DNA of 64,000 nt from Paenibacillus sp. 37 (GTDB lineage Bacteria > Bacillota > Bacilli > Paenibacillales > Paenibacillaceae): positions 1,612,001 through 1,676,000 of the forward strand of contig NZ_CP043761.1 of NCBI RefSeq assembly GCF_008386395.1, written 5' to 3'. A model generated the notes under the pieces. That model did no database searches. It was not told the DNA's origin and saw nothing but the letters and a program-made list of their open reading frames with translations. Positions 53,355-62,428 of the stretch are shown one piece after another. Position 1 is the first letter of the stretch; the number at the start of each line of letters is the position of its first letter. Both the position numbers and the translations under genes were made by a program.

Positions 53355-53389
53355 GACAATACTTCGTGGTAAGTGAAAGTGGGCATAAC

Positions 53390-53569
53390 ATGAAACGAAT
53401 AACTTTAAATTTCATAGCTAGCATTGTAATCTCATTCATTGTATTTTTTATTGTTTTGTTTTTTGCCGATGTCCAAGATACAAATCGTGTCATCTTATCT
53501 ATGGCGATTACGATTTCACTACAATTATCCTTGATTTCCGCATTGTTGCTCTCAAAACATAAAAAATAA
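53390..53569 (+). CDS. Small two-helix membrane protein
   Basis: A 59-residue hydrophobic protein with two membrane helices (FIASIVISFIVFFIVLFFA and ILSMAITISLQLSLISALLL) and a basic tail. The function is unknown. The ATG at 53390 is preceded by a weak AAAGTGG. AT-rich. No family was recognised. Confidence 0.5.
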   Translation: MKRITLNFIASIVISFIVFFIVLFFADVQDTNRVILSMAITISLQLSLISALLLSKHKK

Positions 53570-53625
53570 CAGAGAAATATAGCTAATATAATCGTTTAAA
53601 TAGGATAATGAACATATTTTTAAAA

Positions 53626-53670
53626 TCAAAAAAACAGCCCTGCACAGTGAAATTCACTGACTGGGCTGTT
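53626..53670 (-). terminator. Terminator after the Cof phosphatase gene
   Basis: AACAGCCC pairs with GGGCTGTT, enclosing CAGTGAA/TTCACTG. On the minus strand a long T-run follows. Confidence 0.88.
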
Positions 53671-53682
53671 CGTTGACCTTAT

Positions 53683-54486
53683 TTACTCTGCGTTCAGCAC
53701 AAACTTCTCAATAACCTCTTTTACACCGTCTTCGTTATTACTTGCCGTAATGTAGTCCGCCAGCTCTTTCAGGGCAGGGATGGCATTTCCCATTGCTACA
53801 CCAAGACCAGCAACTTCGAGCATCTCATGGTCGTTCCATGAGTCGCCGATGGCAATACACTCGCTGAGCTGGTGACCAAAATGGTCAGCCAGGAAGGTCA
53901 GGGCGTGGCCTTTAGTTCCTTCATTGTGCATGATCTCCAGGAAGTAAGGTTTGGACTTTGTGATATGCACTTGAGGTCCGAGCAATTCACGCAGGTCAAC
54001 GGCAACCTTATCCAGGTAGTCTGGCTCATCAATAATAAGCAGCTTTGGTGTTTTTTGTTCGATGACTTTGATGAAATCAGATTCGATGTAATATTGGGTG
54101 CCGTTTAATTTGGCATAATCACGCAGCTTGTCGTTTTCCTCACGGGCATACAGCTTGTCGTCAATGTATGTTTGAAGGTGGAGATTGTTCTCCAGGCAGT
54201 AATCATACAATTTGCGGGAAGCTTCCTGTGGAACGTAACGCTCATAGAGGACTTTTTCGTCCAGCAGGTTTTTCACCAATGCGCCTTGATACGTAATGAT
54301 CGGCACGTTAAGTCCGGTTTGACGAGCAAGCGCTTGTGCGGAAGCATAAGCACGTCCAGTCGCCAGCGTTACAGTTACACCATGGGCAACCGCTTGTTCC
54401 AGTGCAGTCTGTGTAGCAGGGGTTACTTCCTTGTTGTCGTTAATCAGTGTGTCATCAATGTCGATTGCAATCAATTTGTAGGTCAT
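53683..54486 (-). CDS. Cof-type HAD-superfamily phosphatase
   Basis: A 267-residue sugar-phosphatase-like protein. Motif I IDIDDTLI (Asp9, Asp11), motif II TLATGRAY, motif III Lys around EGTKGHAL and motif IV IAIGDSWNDHEML are present, with a type IIB cap between II and III. The substrate is unknown; family members act on flavin or sugar phosphates. It starts at ATG 54486 after AAGGAGAG. Confidence 0.92.
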   Translation of the reverse strand: MTYKLIAIDIDDTLINDNKEVTPATQTALEQAVAHGVTVTLATGRAYASAQALARQTGLNVPIITYQGALVKNLLDEKVLYERYVPQEASRKLYDYCLENNLHLQTYIDDKLYAREENDKLRDYAKLNGTQYYIESDFIKVIEQKTPKLLIIDEPDYLDKVAVDLRELLGPQVHITKSKPYFLEIMHNEGTKGHALTFLADHFGHQLSECIAIGDSWNDHEMLEVAGLGVAMGNAIPALKELADYITASNNEDGVKEVIEKFVLNAE

Positions 54487-54552
54487 CTGTGTTTCTCTCC
54501 TTTTTTATCTGTATCTATACCCGACTTTATTTATATCAGTTCAATATGAACG

Positions 54553-54741
54553 TTTTACACGAGAACGGAGAGGACAGAAAAAACCTAAAGAAGCAGAGCG
54601 TTCGCCTACAAGCTTTCTGCAAGAAAGCTGCATCGGAAGCATACGCTATCACCGGATTTTCCCTTTCGAATAAGGGAATCAAAAAATCTGGGGATAACAG
54701 CGATCGGAAGGTTATTCTGTCATCGGAGTGGCAGGTGTAAA
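54553..54741. repeat. MITE-like element, repeat family 2 (copy A)
   Basis: A 189-base element with ends TTTACACG and GTGTAAA. The core ATCACCGGATTTTCCCTTTC and the following AAGGGAATC, then ATCTGGGGATAACAGCGATC and GGAAG, match the reverse complement of 60135-60285 almost base for base. Relative to that copy it has ~34 extra bases (near 54612-54648) that form a small AGCTTTCTGCAAGAAAGCT hairpin. No ORF. It fills the gap between the Cof and lplA genes. Confidence 0.8.
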
Positions 54742-54765
54742 CATCCTTGGGTTGAACTTATATAC

Positions 54766-55770
54766 CTACTCTTCCAGGAAAACAAGGCCGATAAAGTCTT
54801 CCAGCTCAAGGTTGCCGAAGTAATGTTTTACATCCAGTCCCTCAAGTGCAGTACGCACATCGGATTCCTCATAACGCTTGCCGCGCAGCATATTTTCGAT
54901 ATCCGCCACATCGCCTACACCGAAGAAATCGCCAAAGATTTTGATATCTTCGATATGTCCATCCTTGATGTTCATGCGCAGATCGATGATACCGACAGGG
55001 AATTTGCGAGTGTGCTTCACATTGCTTTCCGGAGACAAGCCATAGTTCCAATCCCAGTTGTTATAACGCTCAGCAGAGATTTCCTTGATTTTGTCCCAGT
55101 CCTTATCAGTGAGCGTGTACTGTGGAACGTCCTTCGGCTCCATCCGGAAAATGTGACGTAACAGCTCGTCGCGGAACTGCTCAATCGTCAGGTTGGTGTC
55201 AATCAGATCCCGTATGTTGGCGACCCGGCTGCGCACGGATTTGGTGCTCTTGGATTTGAATTTCTCGGGATTGACGTTCAGGGAAGCCTGAACATGCTCC
55301 AGATTCAGATCAAACATCAATGTGCCATGACTGAACATGCGCCCACGTGTGGAAAACTGGGCGTTGCCCGAGATTTTCTTTTCGCCGACTTGCAGATCAT
55401 TACGCCCGGTCAACTCTGCATTTACACCAAGCTCGTGCAAAGCTTCAACCACAGGCTGGGTAAACTTGCGGAAATTGTGGAAGGATTGACCGTCATCCGC
55501 TGTAATAAAACTGAAATTCAGGTTGCCCAGATCGTGATATACCGCTCCGCCTCCCGAAAGACGACGAACCACCTGCACACCGTTATCCTGAACGTACTCG
55601 ATATTAATTTCTTCAATCGTATTTTGATGCTTTCCGATGATGATCGACGGACGGTTGATGTAGAACAGCAGATAGCTGTCATCCTCCATCGGCAGATGCT
55701 TCAGAATGTACTCCTCAATGGCAAGGTTTACAGAAGGATCTGTAATGCCCTGGTTGTCTACAAACAGCAT
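54766..55770 (-). CDS. lplA: Lipoate-protein ligase
   Basis: A 334-residue enzyme that activates free lipoate and attaches it to lipoyl domains. RLSGGGAVYHDLGNLNFSFI near residue 73 is the lipoyl-AMP site. EKKISGNAQFSTRGRMFSHG carries the catalytic Lys. The C-terminal accessory domain (~250-334) is present, as in LplA/LplJ. The ATG at 55770 lies 8 bases after GGAGG; the ATG at 55776 is too close. Confidence 0.93.
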   Translation of the reverse strand: MLFVDNQGITDPSVNLAIEEYILKHLPMEDDSYLLFYINRPSIIIGKHQNTIEEINIEYVQDNGVQVVRRLSGGGAVYHDLGNLNFSFITADDGQSFHNFRKFTQPVVEALHELGVNAELTGRNDLQVGEKKISGNAQFSTRGRMFSHGTLMFDLNLEHVQASLNVNPEKFKSKSTKSVRSRVANIRDLIDTNLTIEQFRDELLRHIFRMEPKDVPQYTLTDKDWDKIKEISAERYNNWDWNYGLSPESNVKHTRKFPVGIIDLRMNIKDGHIEDIKIFGDFFGVGDVADIENMLRGKRYEESDVRTALEGLDVKHYFGNLELEDFIGLVFLEE

Positions 55771-55959
55771 GGTCATTCCTCCATTAATGTATGTGAGGGA
55801 TTGCTAGTCCCTTATGTAGTGAACCTTGTATATCAAAAGGAACCGAAATTCCTCTTCTATTGTAAACGAATTATGGTTGGGACACAAAGAAAACAGGATT
55901 GACCCACACCTCCCGTGCCATCCATAATAAAAAGGACATACAGAAAGGATGACGGAAGA

Positions 55960-57150
55960 ATGACCGGTTATATCGAAGTATTCGGACATGGCGGGGACGT
56001 GGAGACGGCTGCGTCACGATTTGGAAGGAAAGCCGCTGATTTTCTGGATTTCAGTGCCAACATTAATCCGCTCGGTCCGCCCAGAGGGGTGCTGGAGGCT
56101 ATACAGCAAGGATGGCAGTCGGTGATTCGATATCCCGATCCGGGGCATCGGGGATTCAAAGCACTGCTGAGCAAGCGTCTTGGTGTGATGCAGGAGCAGA
56201 TTTCCGTGGGCAATGGTGCAGCCGAAAGTATGGCGCTTATTCTACTGGGGCTTGCCCCGCGCAAGGTGGGTACGGTGGAACCGGGATTCTCGGAGTACCG
56301 CGCATTGGCCCGACAATTCGGTGCCGAGGTTGTGCATACAGAGGGCAAAGAAGAGCTGGCGTGGCGAGCAGAACCCAAGGACATCGAGCAACTCATGGAA
56401 AAGGTAGACTTGCTCTTCCTCGGCCAGCCGAACAATCCAAACGGTGTACAATATCCGCTTGAGGTATTGCAAAGGCTTGCCCGCAAAGCGGAAGAAACGG
56501 GAACCGTACTTGTCATTGACGAGGCCTTTATGGATTTTATTCCGGTAAAACGGCGTCATTCCCTGGCAGCACATCTGAGCGACTATCCCAATGTAATCAT
56601 CATTCGTTCGATGACGAAGTTTTATGCCATTCCGGGCTTGCGTCTCGGCTATGCTTTGGGTCGTGCGGAATACATCCAGGCGATGACGAAGAAACAGGTG
56701 ACGTGGAGTGTTAACGGTCTGGCGCTCATGGCAGGTGAGGCCTGTCTGCGAAGTGGAGAACGGTACGAACGGGAGACCATATCACAGATCTCGCGGGAAC
56801 GGGAACATCTCATCGCAGGACTGCAGGCGCGTGGATGTGTGGTGACACCGGGAGAGGCGAACTTTATTTTGGCACGTGTGCCAGCCCCTTGGACAGCAGC
56901 ATCCATGCAGCAGGCGCTGGGCCAAAGGGGCATTCTGATTCGCAGCTGTGCCATGTATCCGGGGCTTGACGAAGGGCATGTTCGTTTCGCGGTCAAGGAT
57001 GCAGATGCCAATGCTACATTACTCGAAGTGCTGGGCAGCGTGATGGAAAGCAAGGGATATCCGAATGCTGATCAGACCTCCATTCATGAATCAAGTCAGC
57101 AGGAGCAGACGAAAGATTCGGAACAGGAACAGGGAGGGAAGCGGCAGTGA
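55960..57150 (+). CDS. cobD: Threonine-phosphate decarboxylase CobD
   Basis: A 396-residue PLP enzyme (histidinol-phosphate aminotransferase-like) that makes aminopropanol phosphate for the cobamide nucleotide arm. The N-terminal GHGGDVETAASRFG and DFSANINPLGPP are diagnostic. The PLP Lys is in SMTKFYAIPGLRLGYALG near residue 220. It ends in a Q/E/S-rich tail. The ATG at 55960 is supported by GGAAG upstream and by the family N-terminus. The stop overlaps cbiZ in GTGA. Confidence 0.92.
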   Translation: MTGYIEVFGHGGDVETAASRFGRKAADFLDFSANINPLGPPRGVLEAIQQGWQSVIRYPDPGHRGFKALLSKRLGVMQEQISVGNGAAESMALILLGLAPRKVGTVEPGFSEYRALARQFGAEVVHTEGKEELAWRAEPKDIEQLMEKVDLLFLGQPNNPNGVQYPLEVLQRLARKAEETGTVLVIDEAFMDFIPVKRRHSLAAHLSDYPNVIIIRSMTKFYAIPGLRLGYALGRAEYIQAMTKKQVTWSVNGLALMAGEACLRSGERYERETISQISREREHLIAGLQARGCVVTPGEANFILARVPAPWTAASMQQALGQRGILIRSCAMYPGLDEGHVRFAVKDADANATLLEVLGSVMESKGYPNADQTSIHESSQQEQTKDSEQEQGGKRQ

Positions 57151-57977
57151 CACTCCCGTTTTATAATTATTTTGCTAATGGAAAAACAGACGAAAATGAA
57201 TATGTGTCCTCTTCCTGGCCGGGACTGAACATATCTGCACATGAACGACATATCAAAGCACAGAGCCCAAGGGCTGCCCAAGCGTTGTCGAGTGCGGTAT
57301 ATGGCGGTGGGATGTTAGAACTGGATCGCATATTTAATATCTATGTGGATAGGCATTACCGCTGTGAAGATCCGCCTCGTGATATCGAACAGGCACTGAA
57401 CGAATGGCAAGAGCCACGGGATCAATGTGCCGGATTACTGACAGCCGTAAGGCTGGAGCATACCTCCGTTCAGGAATATACAAGTGATGAATTTGGTCTT
57501 CTTTGCTGCACCACTGCGGGGGTATCGAATGCAGCACGCGCGGGTTCGGAGAGAACGGTATTTGATGCGGCGGGAAATAAGACGATGGCTTCCGGCAGGG
57601 ACCACTCTTCTCCTTCAGCACGGAATCTAACCATGCAGCCCTATGTCCCGGGTACAATTAACATCATGCTCTGGTTGAATGGACGCATGACCACCGGGGC
57701 GATGGTGAATGCGGTACAGACGGCGGTGGAAGCCAAAGCGGCAGCGCTGGCGGATGCAGGTGTTCTGGATTCGGAGAACGGGTTGCCCGCCACGGGCACC
57801 ACAACCGATGCCATTGTGTTTGCGGTACGTCAGGCAGTGGAGGAACCACCACCAATGATCACGTATGCCGGGACGGCGACTACGGCAGGGGCGGCGATTG
57901 GCAGATTGGTATACGACACGGTGACGGAGAGCCTTCAGGCCGGACTGTTATGGAAAGAGAGGATCAGGCACAAATGA
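57147..57977 (+). CDS. cbiZ: Adenosylcobinamide amidohydrolase CbiZ
   Basis: A 276-residue enzyme that removes the aminopropanol side chain from salvaged cobinamides, giving adenosylcobyric acid for rebuilding. CbiZ hallmarks are GLLTAVRLEH, TTAGVSNAARAG, PGTINIMLWLNGRMTTGAMV and PATGTTTDAI. The GTG at 57147 overlaps the cobD stop by 4 bases. It marks a salvage or remodelling pathway. Confidence 0.93.
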   Translation: MTLPFYNYFANGKTDENEYVSSSWPGLNISAHERHIKAQSPRAAQALSSAVYGGGMLELDRIFNIYVDRHYRCEDPPRDIEQALNEWQEPRDQCAGLLTAVRLEHTSVQEYTSDEFGLLCCTTAGVSNAARAGSERTVFDAAGNKTMASGRDHSSPSARNLTMQPYVPGTINIMLWLNGRMTTGAMVNAVQTAVEAKAAALADAGVLDSENGLPATGTTTDAIVFAVRQAVEEPPPMITYAGTATTAGAAIGRLVYDTVTESLQAGLLWKERIRHK

Positions 57978-59002
57978 CTTTTGAGGTAGAGCATCTATGG
58001 ACTTGGCCACTCTGGACAGGCATGGCGGGAGCCTGGATTATTATACTGTCTTACCTGTTGGACCGATGTATCGGAGATCCGCGCTGGATTCCCCATCCGG
58101 TGATTGGCATGGGAAAAGGCATCTCGGCGTTGGAGCGTGTCATTCGCTCGCGTGTGAACACAGATTCGGGGCTGAAGAGAGCAGGGGTGTTGTTCCCAAT
58201 TGTGATTGCGGGAGGTTCCTTTGCCATCACTTGGGGACTCGTATATGTGCTTGGGTTGATTCATCCTGTCATTGCGGGGGCAGCTGAAGTGGTGCTCATC
58301 GCCACGACCATTGCTTCAAAAGGGCTGAAGGATGCAGGTATGGAAGTGTATCGTCATCTAAAGCAGCAGGATTGGCCGGCTGCCAGACGTTCACTGGGCA
58401 TGATTGTTGGACGTGATACAGCGCATCTGGATGAACCGGAGGTTGTGCGGGGAACGGTAGAGACGGTTGCCGAAAATATCGTGGATGCCATTTTATCCCC
58501 GTTATTCTATGCGCTCATTGGAGGTGCTCCGTTAGCCATGGCTTATCGCGCCGTCAACACATTGGATTCCATGGTCGGATATAAAAATGACAAGTATCTG
58601 CATCTTGGCTGGGCCTCGGCCCGTCTGGATGATGTGGCGAACTGGATACCTGCGCGACTGACCGCGATGCTGTTAATTGTGGGTGCCTGGGTCATGAAGC
58701 TGGACGCCAAAGGAGCAGCACGCATGGTCGCACGGGATGCAAGACTACATCCAAGTCCGAATAGCGGTTTTCCCGAATCAGCGGTAGCTGGAGCACTGGG
58801 CATCCGGCTTGGCGGACATAACGTGTATCACGGAGTTGCTTCATTTCGTGCCTACATGGGCGAGGCAATAAGGCCGATGGAAGCCGAGGATATTGTGCAA
58901 ACGTCACGTCTGATGTTCTGGTCGGCAGGGGCTTTTGTGGTACTATGCGTGTTCATAACGCTGGGAGTGTGGCTGGCAGGAGGGACGCTGTTATGGCCGT
59001 AA
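57974..59002 (+). CDS. cbiB: Adenosylcobinamide-phosphate synthase CbiB
   Basis: A 342-residue membrane enzyme that joins adenosylcobyric acid and aminopropanol phosphate. DRCIGDPRWIPHPVIGMGKG, GRDTAHLDEPEVVRGTVETV, NTLDSMVGYKNDKY and HPSPNSGFPESAVAGALGIR are all family motifs. Four or five membrane segments. The ATG at 57974 overlaps the cbiZ stop in ATGA; an upstream ATG at 57950 is possible. Confidence 0.94.
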   Translation: MTFEVEHLWTWPLWTGMAGAWIIILSYLLDRCIGDPRWIPHPVIGMGKGISALERVIRSRVNTDSGLKRAGVLFPIVIAGGSFAITWGLVYVLGLIHPVIAGAAEVVLIATTIASKGLKDAGMEVYRHLKQQDWPAARRSLGMIVGRDTAHLDEPEVVRGTVETVAENIVDAILSPLFYALIGGAPLAMAYRAVNTLDSMVGYKNDKYLHLGWASARLDDVANWIPARLTAMLLIVGAWVMKLDAKGAARMVARDARLHPSPNSGFPESAVAGALGIRLGGHNVYHGVASFRAYMGEAIRPMEAEDIVQTSRLMFWSAGAFVVLCVFITLGVWLAGGTLLWP

Positions 59003-59679
59003 ATGAAGAGAATGCAGGCAATGAAGTACATAGGGATCAACCCGGGCCGCTGAAACGAAACATCCTGTGGGTCCGTCATGGGACAACGCTGTGGAATCTG
59101 GAAAAAAGATACCTGGGGCATACCGACATCGGTCTGCTGCCAAATGCCAAAGAAGAACTGGCTCCGCTTCATGAACAATTGAGATGTGTTTCGTGGCACG
59201 AGGTATATTGCAGTGATCTGCTTCGCTGTCGGCAGACGCTGGAACAGATTCTTCCTGATGCCATCGGACAGGTGAAGTTCGACTCACGTCTGCGCGAGAA
59301 TGATTTTGGAGAGTGGGAAGGGCTGACGTATGATCAGCTCAAGGATAACCCTGTGTACCGAAGCTGGATTGATGCGCCACAGGAGGTCACTCCGCCCGGA
59401 GGGGAATCGTGGCAGGAGTTTACCGGACGGTTGGATTCCTTTCTCCAAGAGATGTTATTGGAGGGTCGTCCTTCGATGCACGTTGATGAGGGGCGCGAGT
59501 CAACCATAGTTGTAGTTACGCATGGTGGTGTCATCCGCTATGCCTTGTCCCGTCTGATTGCAGGGCTTGGATTCTGGGATACACATGTTGTCCCAGGACA
59601 GGCGATTCAGGTTCAGCTTGATCAACAGGGGAATCAGTGGTTTGGCAGCAGAGTTACTTTTCCGCCGATCGGGTTGTAA
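58993..59679 (+). CDS. cobC: Alpha-ribazole phosphatase (histidine phosphatase family) CobC
   Basis: A 228-residue phosphatase with catalytic His29 in LWVRHGTTLWN. The second His is in VVVTHGGVIRYALS, with RENDFGEWEGLTYDQL between. Its place in the cobamide operon supports removal of the 5'-phosphate from alpha-ribazole phosphate. The ATG at 58993 follows GGAGGG and overlaps cbiB by 10 bases. The next promoter begins within its last codons. Confidence 0.88.
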   Translation: MAVNEENAGNEVHRDQPGPLKRNILWVRHGTTLWNLEKRYLGHTDIGLLPNAKEELAPLHEQLRCVSWHEVYCSDLLRCRQTLEQILPDAIGQVKFDSRLRENDFGEWEGLTYDQLKDNPVYRSWIDAPQEVTPPGGESWQEFTGRLDSFLQEMLLEGRPSMHVDEGRESTIVVVTHGGVIRYALSRLIAGLGFWDTHVVPGQAIQVQLDQQGNQWFGSRVTFPPIGL

Positions 59680-59702
59680 GGATGTACAATATACCCTATA
59701 AT
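59674..59702 (+). promoter_or_regulatory. Promoter of the btuFCD-cobT transcript
   Basis: TTGTAA, exactly 17 bases and a perfect TATAAT. The -35 overlaps the cobC stop codon. It drives the cobalamin riboswitch leader. Confidence 0.75.
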
Positions 59703-59814
59703 CACAACAGAAGTGTGACTTCAGCATGGGTACAGATACGCTGCAGGGTGTGAAGCCTGAAGGAGTATGCAGCATGCAGAAATTACACGGCAATGGTTTA
59801 CCATATCAGCGACC

Positions 59815-59968
59815 AAGGGTCCCGCGTGTGAAGGCTGTTTTCATGGCAGATTACTACGAGCCATGAAATACACAAGGGTGAAATGGGGAAGCCGGTGCAA
59901 ATCCGGCACGGTCCCGCCACTGTAAAACAGGATGATTCCTGTAAGTCAGGTTACCTGCCCTGGACGTA
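59815..59968 (+). ncRNA. Cobalamin riboswitch
   Basis: The B12-box region is near-perfect: GGGGAAGCCGGTGCAAATCC, then GGCACGGTCCCGCCACTGTA at about 59885-59924, followed by AAGTCAGGTTACCTGCCC at 59943. The upstream arms (about 59815-59880) are less conserved. Binding of adenosylcobalamin should favour the terminator at 60071 and shut off corrinoid uptake. Confidence 0.95.
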
Positions 59969-60070
59969 CAAACCGGTGTTCCTTCGAGGAAAGGACAGCG
60001 TTTCGGGCTATTCTATGCGCATGGACAACCCTTGGTTGAACATGTACAGATTGCCATATGCGAGACGTCA

Positions 60071-60105
60071 TCCCTGATCCTGGACGTAAGGATTAGGGAT
60101 TTTTT
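60071..60105 (+). terminator. Riboswitch-controlled terminator
   Basis: TCCCTGATCC (60071-60080) pairs with GGATTAGGGA (60090-60099, one wobble), followed by six T. CCTGGACGTA occurs both at the 3' end of the aptamer and at this hairpin, suggesting exchange of pairing partners. Confidence 0.82.
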
Positions 60106-60134
60106 ATTGTTCATGTAAGATAAATGAGTCCAAT

Positions 60135-60285
60135 TTTACACGAGGTCACTACGATTGCAGTACCATCTTCCGATCGCTGTTATCCCCAGATTTTTTTGAT
60201 TCCCTTTTCGAAAGGGAAAATCCGGTGATAAAGGCGAACACTTCGTTTCTTCAGATCGGTTCTGCACTCTCCGTTAACGTGTAAA
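60135..60285. repeat. MITE-like element, repeat family 2 (copy B)
   Basis: A 151-base element with perfect 8-base ends TTTACACG/CGTGTAAA. Its centre folds into a long hairpin (TTATC...GATAA around CCCTTT-TCG-AAAGGG). It is inverted relative to the copy at 54553. It lies between the riboswitch terminator and btuF, adding ~150 bases of structured leader. Confidence 0.82.
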
Positions 60286-60386
60286 TATTGAGTTCAAATC
60301 TTGTACAGGAACACCAAGACATGGGGAGCAAGAGTTCGAGCACGATGCAAGAAAATAGCGCAAATAGAGAAGGGGAGAATAACAGA

Positions 60387-61385
60387 ATGAATTATAAAAA
60401 TTGGAAAAGCGTAGCGTCCCTGCTAAGTGCAGCGGCACTTGCACTGGCTTTGGCCGGATGTGGCAATGCAACAACAAACGAGGGCACAGGTACTTCACAG
60501 CAACCGGCACAGGAGCAGTCCCAAAGCCAGGCGCAGACGGACCTCAAAACCCAATATCCACTTACCGTTACGGATGCAACGGGTGAATCATTCACCTTTG
60601 AAAAGGCACCGGCCAAAATCGTATCCGTGTCTCCGGCTGAGACGGAATCCCTGTTTGCACTTGGACTGGACGAGCAGATTGTAGGGGTATCCGACTATGA
60701 TGATTATCCGGAAGCAGCAACAACCAAAGCGAAAATGGGCGGTATCACCAAGCCCAATGAAGAGTCCATCATTGCAGCTGAAGCCGACATCGTCTTCACA
60801 GGTATCTCGATGAGCGAGGATGCGGTGAAAAAGCTGCGCGAACTGGGCATTACCATTTTCAAAACGGATCCTAAATCCATTGACGATGTGATGAACAATA
60901 TCGAAACCTTCGGTAAAATTACCGATCATCAGGAAAAAGCACAAGAAATCATCACCCAGATGAAACAGGACGTTACGGATGTAACCGAAGCAGTGAAGGC
61001 AGTTAAACCGGAAGAGAAGAAAAAAGTATACGTTGAATTCTCCCCAGGCTGGACTGTGGGTAAAGGCGAATTTATGGATGAACTCATCACTGTAGCTGGT
61101 GGTAGCAATATTGCTTCGGACAAAGAGGGTTGGTATGAAATTAATGAAGAGAACGTGATTGCCTCCAACCCGGATGTGATTCTGTATGCCAACGATGTAA
61201 TTGACGAAAACTCCAAAACACTGGATCAGATCATCAAGGCGCGCAGCGGCTGGGATCAAATTACGGCTGTGAAAAATGACGCGGTTATTGGCCTGGATGC
61301 CAACCTGCTGAGCCGTCCGGGTCCACGTGTAACTCAAGGGTTGAAAGAAGTAGCCAAAGCGATCTACCCTGACTTGTTCCAATGA
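60387..61385 (+). CDS. btuF: Corrinoid ABC transporter substrate-binding lipoprotein BtuF
   Basis: A 332-residue cobalamin-binding lipoprotein. The signal peptide has lipobox LALAGC (Cys25), followed by a T/Q/S-rich linker. The PF01497 fold has KIVSVSPAETESLFALGLDE, ADIVFTGISMSEDAVKKLRE, GGSNIASDKEGWYEINEENV and SRPGPRVTQGLKEVAKAIYP. The cobalamin riboswitch and cob genes make corrinoid more likely than siderophore. It starts at ATG 60387 after AAGGGGAG. The stop overlaps btuC in ATGA. Confidence 0.92.
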   Translation: MNYKNWKSVASLLSAAALALALAGCGNATTNEGTGTSQQPAQEQSQSQAQTDLKTQYPLTVTDATGESFTFEKAPAKIVSVSPAETESLFALGLDEQIVGVSDYDDYPEAATTKAKMGGITKPNEESIIAAEADIVFTGISMSEDAVKKLRELGITIFKTDPKSIDDVMNNIETFGKITDHQEKAQEIITQMKQDVTDVTEAVKAVKPEEKKKVYVEFSPGWTVGKGEFMDELITVAGGSNIASDKEGWYEINEENVIASNPDVILYANDVIDENSKTLDQIIKARSGWDQITAVKNDAVIGLDANLLSRPGPRVTQGLKEVAKAIYPDLFQ

Positions 61386-62428
61386 GTAAAAAGCTGATCC
61401 TGTTCGGAACGACGGGCATGGTGCTGCTGGTGCTCACCGTGCTCATCTGCACGGGCATTGGTTCAGTAGCGTTGCCGATCCGGGATATTGCAGGCATCCT
61501 GATTCACAAAATTCCCTGGGTGGGCGATTGGATTACACCGGATTGGAATAGGGCAGCCGAACAGATTATCTGGAAAGTCAGATTCCCACGTGTACTGCTT
61601 GCCGTGCTCGTGGGCGCATCGTTGGCGATTGCCGGTACGGGATTCCAGGGGGTTCTTCGGAACCCACTGGCAGACCCGTTCACCCTGGGCGTGTCATCCG
61701 GTGCTTCGGTGGGTGCAGCCTTTCTGATTTTCTTCGGATTGCAGTATGCACTGATCGGAATCTGGACGTTGCCACTGGTGGCGTTTTTGACGGGTGTAAT
61801 TACGTTATGGTTTGTTATGGCACTGGCTCGTGAAGGGCGTAAAATACCTACACACAGCCTCATTCTGGCTGGTGTGGTCATGCAAAGTTTCCTGGGCGCA
61901 GTTGTTTCCTTCCTGTCGACCATGTCGAAACAAACGATTAATGAAATTATATACTGGACGATGGGAAGTCTGGCTCTGCGTGGGTGGTCGTATACGGCCA
62001 TCCTTTTCCCGTATTTTCTGTTAGGGCTGGTCTTTCTCTGGAGCCGCGCACGCTCGTTGAATGTGCTTGCACTGGGAGAACGTCAAGCGGCACATATCGG
62101 GATCGAGGTGGACAGACTCAAGCTGTCGGTACTGGCAGTTGGCACACTGCTGACTGCTGGGGCTGTCTCTGTATCGGGTGTCATCGGATTCGTTGGATTG
62201 GTGATCCCCCATATGTTGCGACTGCTGGTGGGACCGGATTACCGACTGCTGGTACCTCTGTCTGCCATTGGTGGAGCCATCTTCATGGTGTGGGCCGATA
62301 CCATCGCAAGATCGTTGCTGGCGCCAACTGAAATTCCGCTTGGTGTCGTCACCGCCTTTGTTGGTGCGCCGTTCTTTGCTTACCTGCTGCACCGGAACAA
62401 AAAGTTGCAGAAGGGGATGATGCCATGA
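61382..62428 (+). CDS. btuC: Corrinoid ABC transporter permease BtuC
   Basis: A 348-residue FecCD-family permease with about ten membrane helices. RFPRVLLAVLVGASLAIAGT, then FQGVLRNPLADPFTLGVSSG, is the classic FecCD segment. GFVGLVIPHMLRLLVGPDYR lies in the C-terminal third. The ATGA overlaps at both ends show tight translational coupling. Confidence 0.93.
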   Translation: MSKKLILFGTTGMVLLVLTVLICTGIGSVALPIRDIAGILIHKIPWVGDWITPDWNRAAEQIIWKVRFPRVLLAVLVGASLAIAGTGFQGVLRNPLADPFTLGVSSGASVGAAFLIFFGLQYALIGIWTLPLVAFLTGVITLWFVMALAREGRKIPTHSLILAGVVMQSFLGAVVSFLSTMSKQTINEIIYWTMGSLALRGWSYTAILFPYFLLGLVFLWSRARSLNVLALGERQAAHIGIEVDRLKLSVLAVGTLLTAGAVSVSGVIGFVGLVIPHMLRLLVGPDYRLLVPLSAIGGAIFMVWADTIARSLLAPTEIPLGVVTAFVGAPFFAYLLHRNKKLQKGMMP

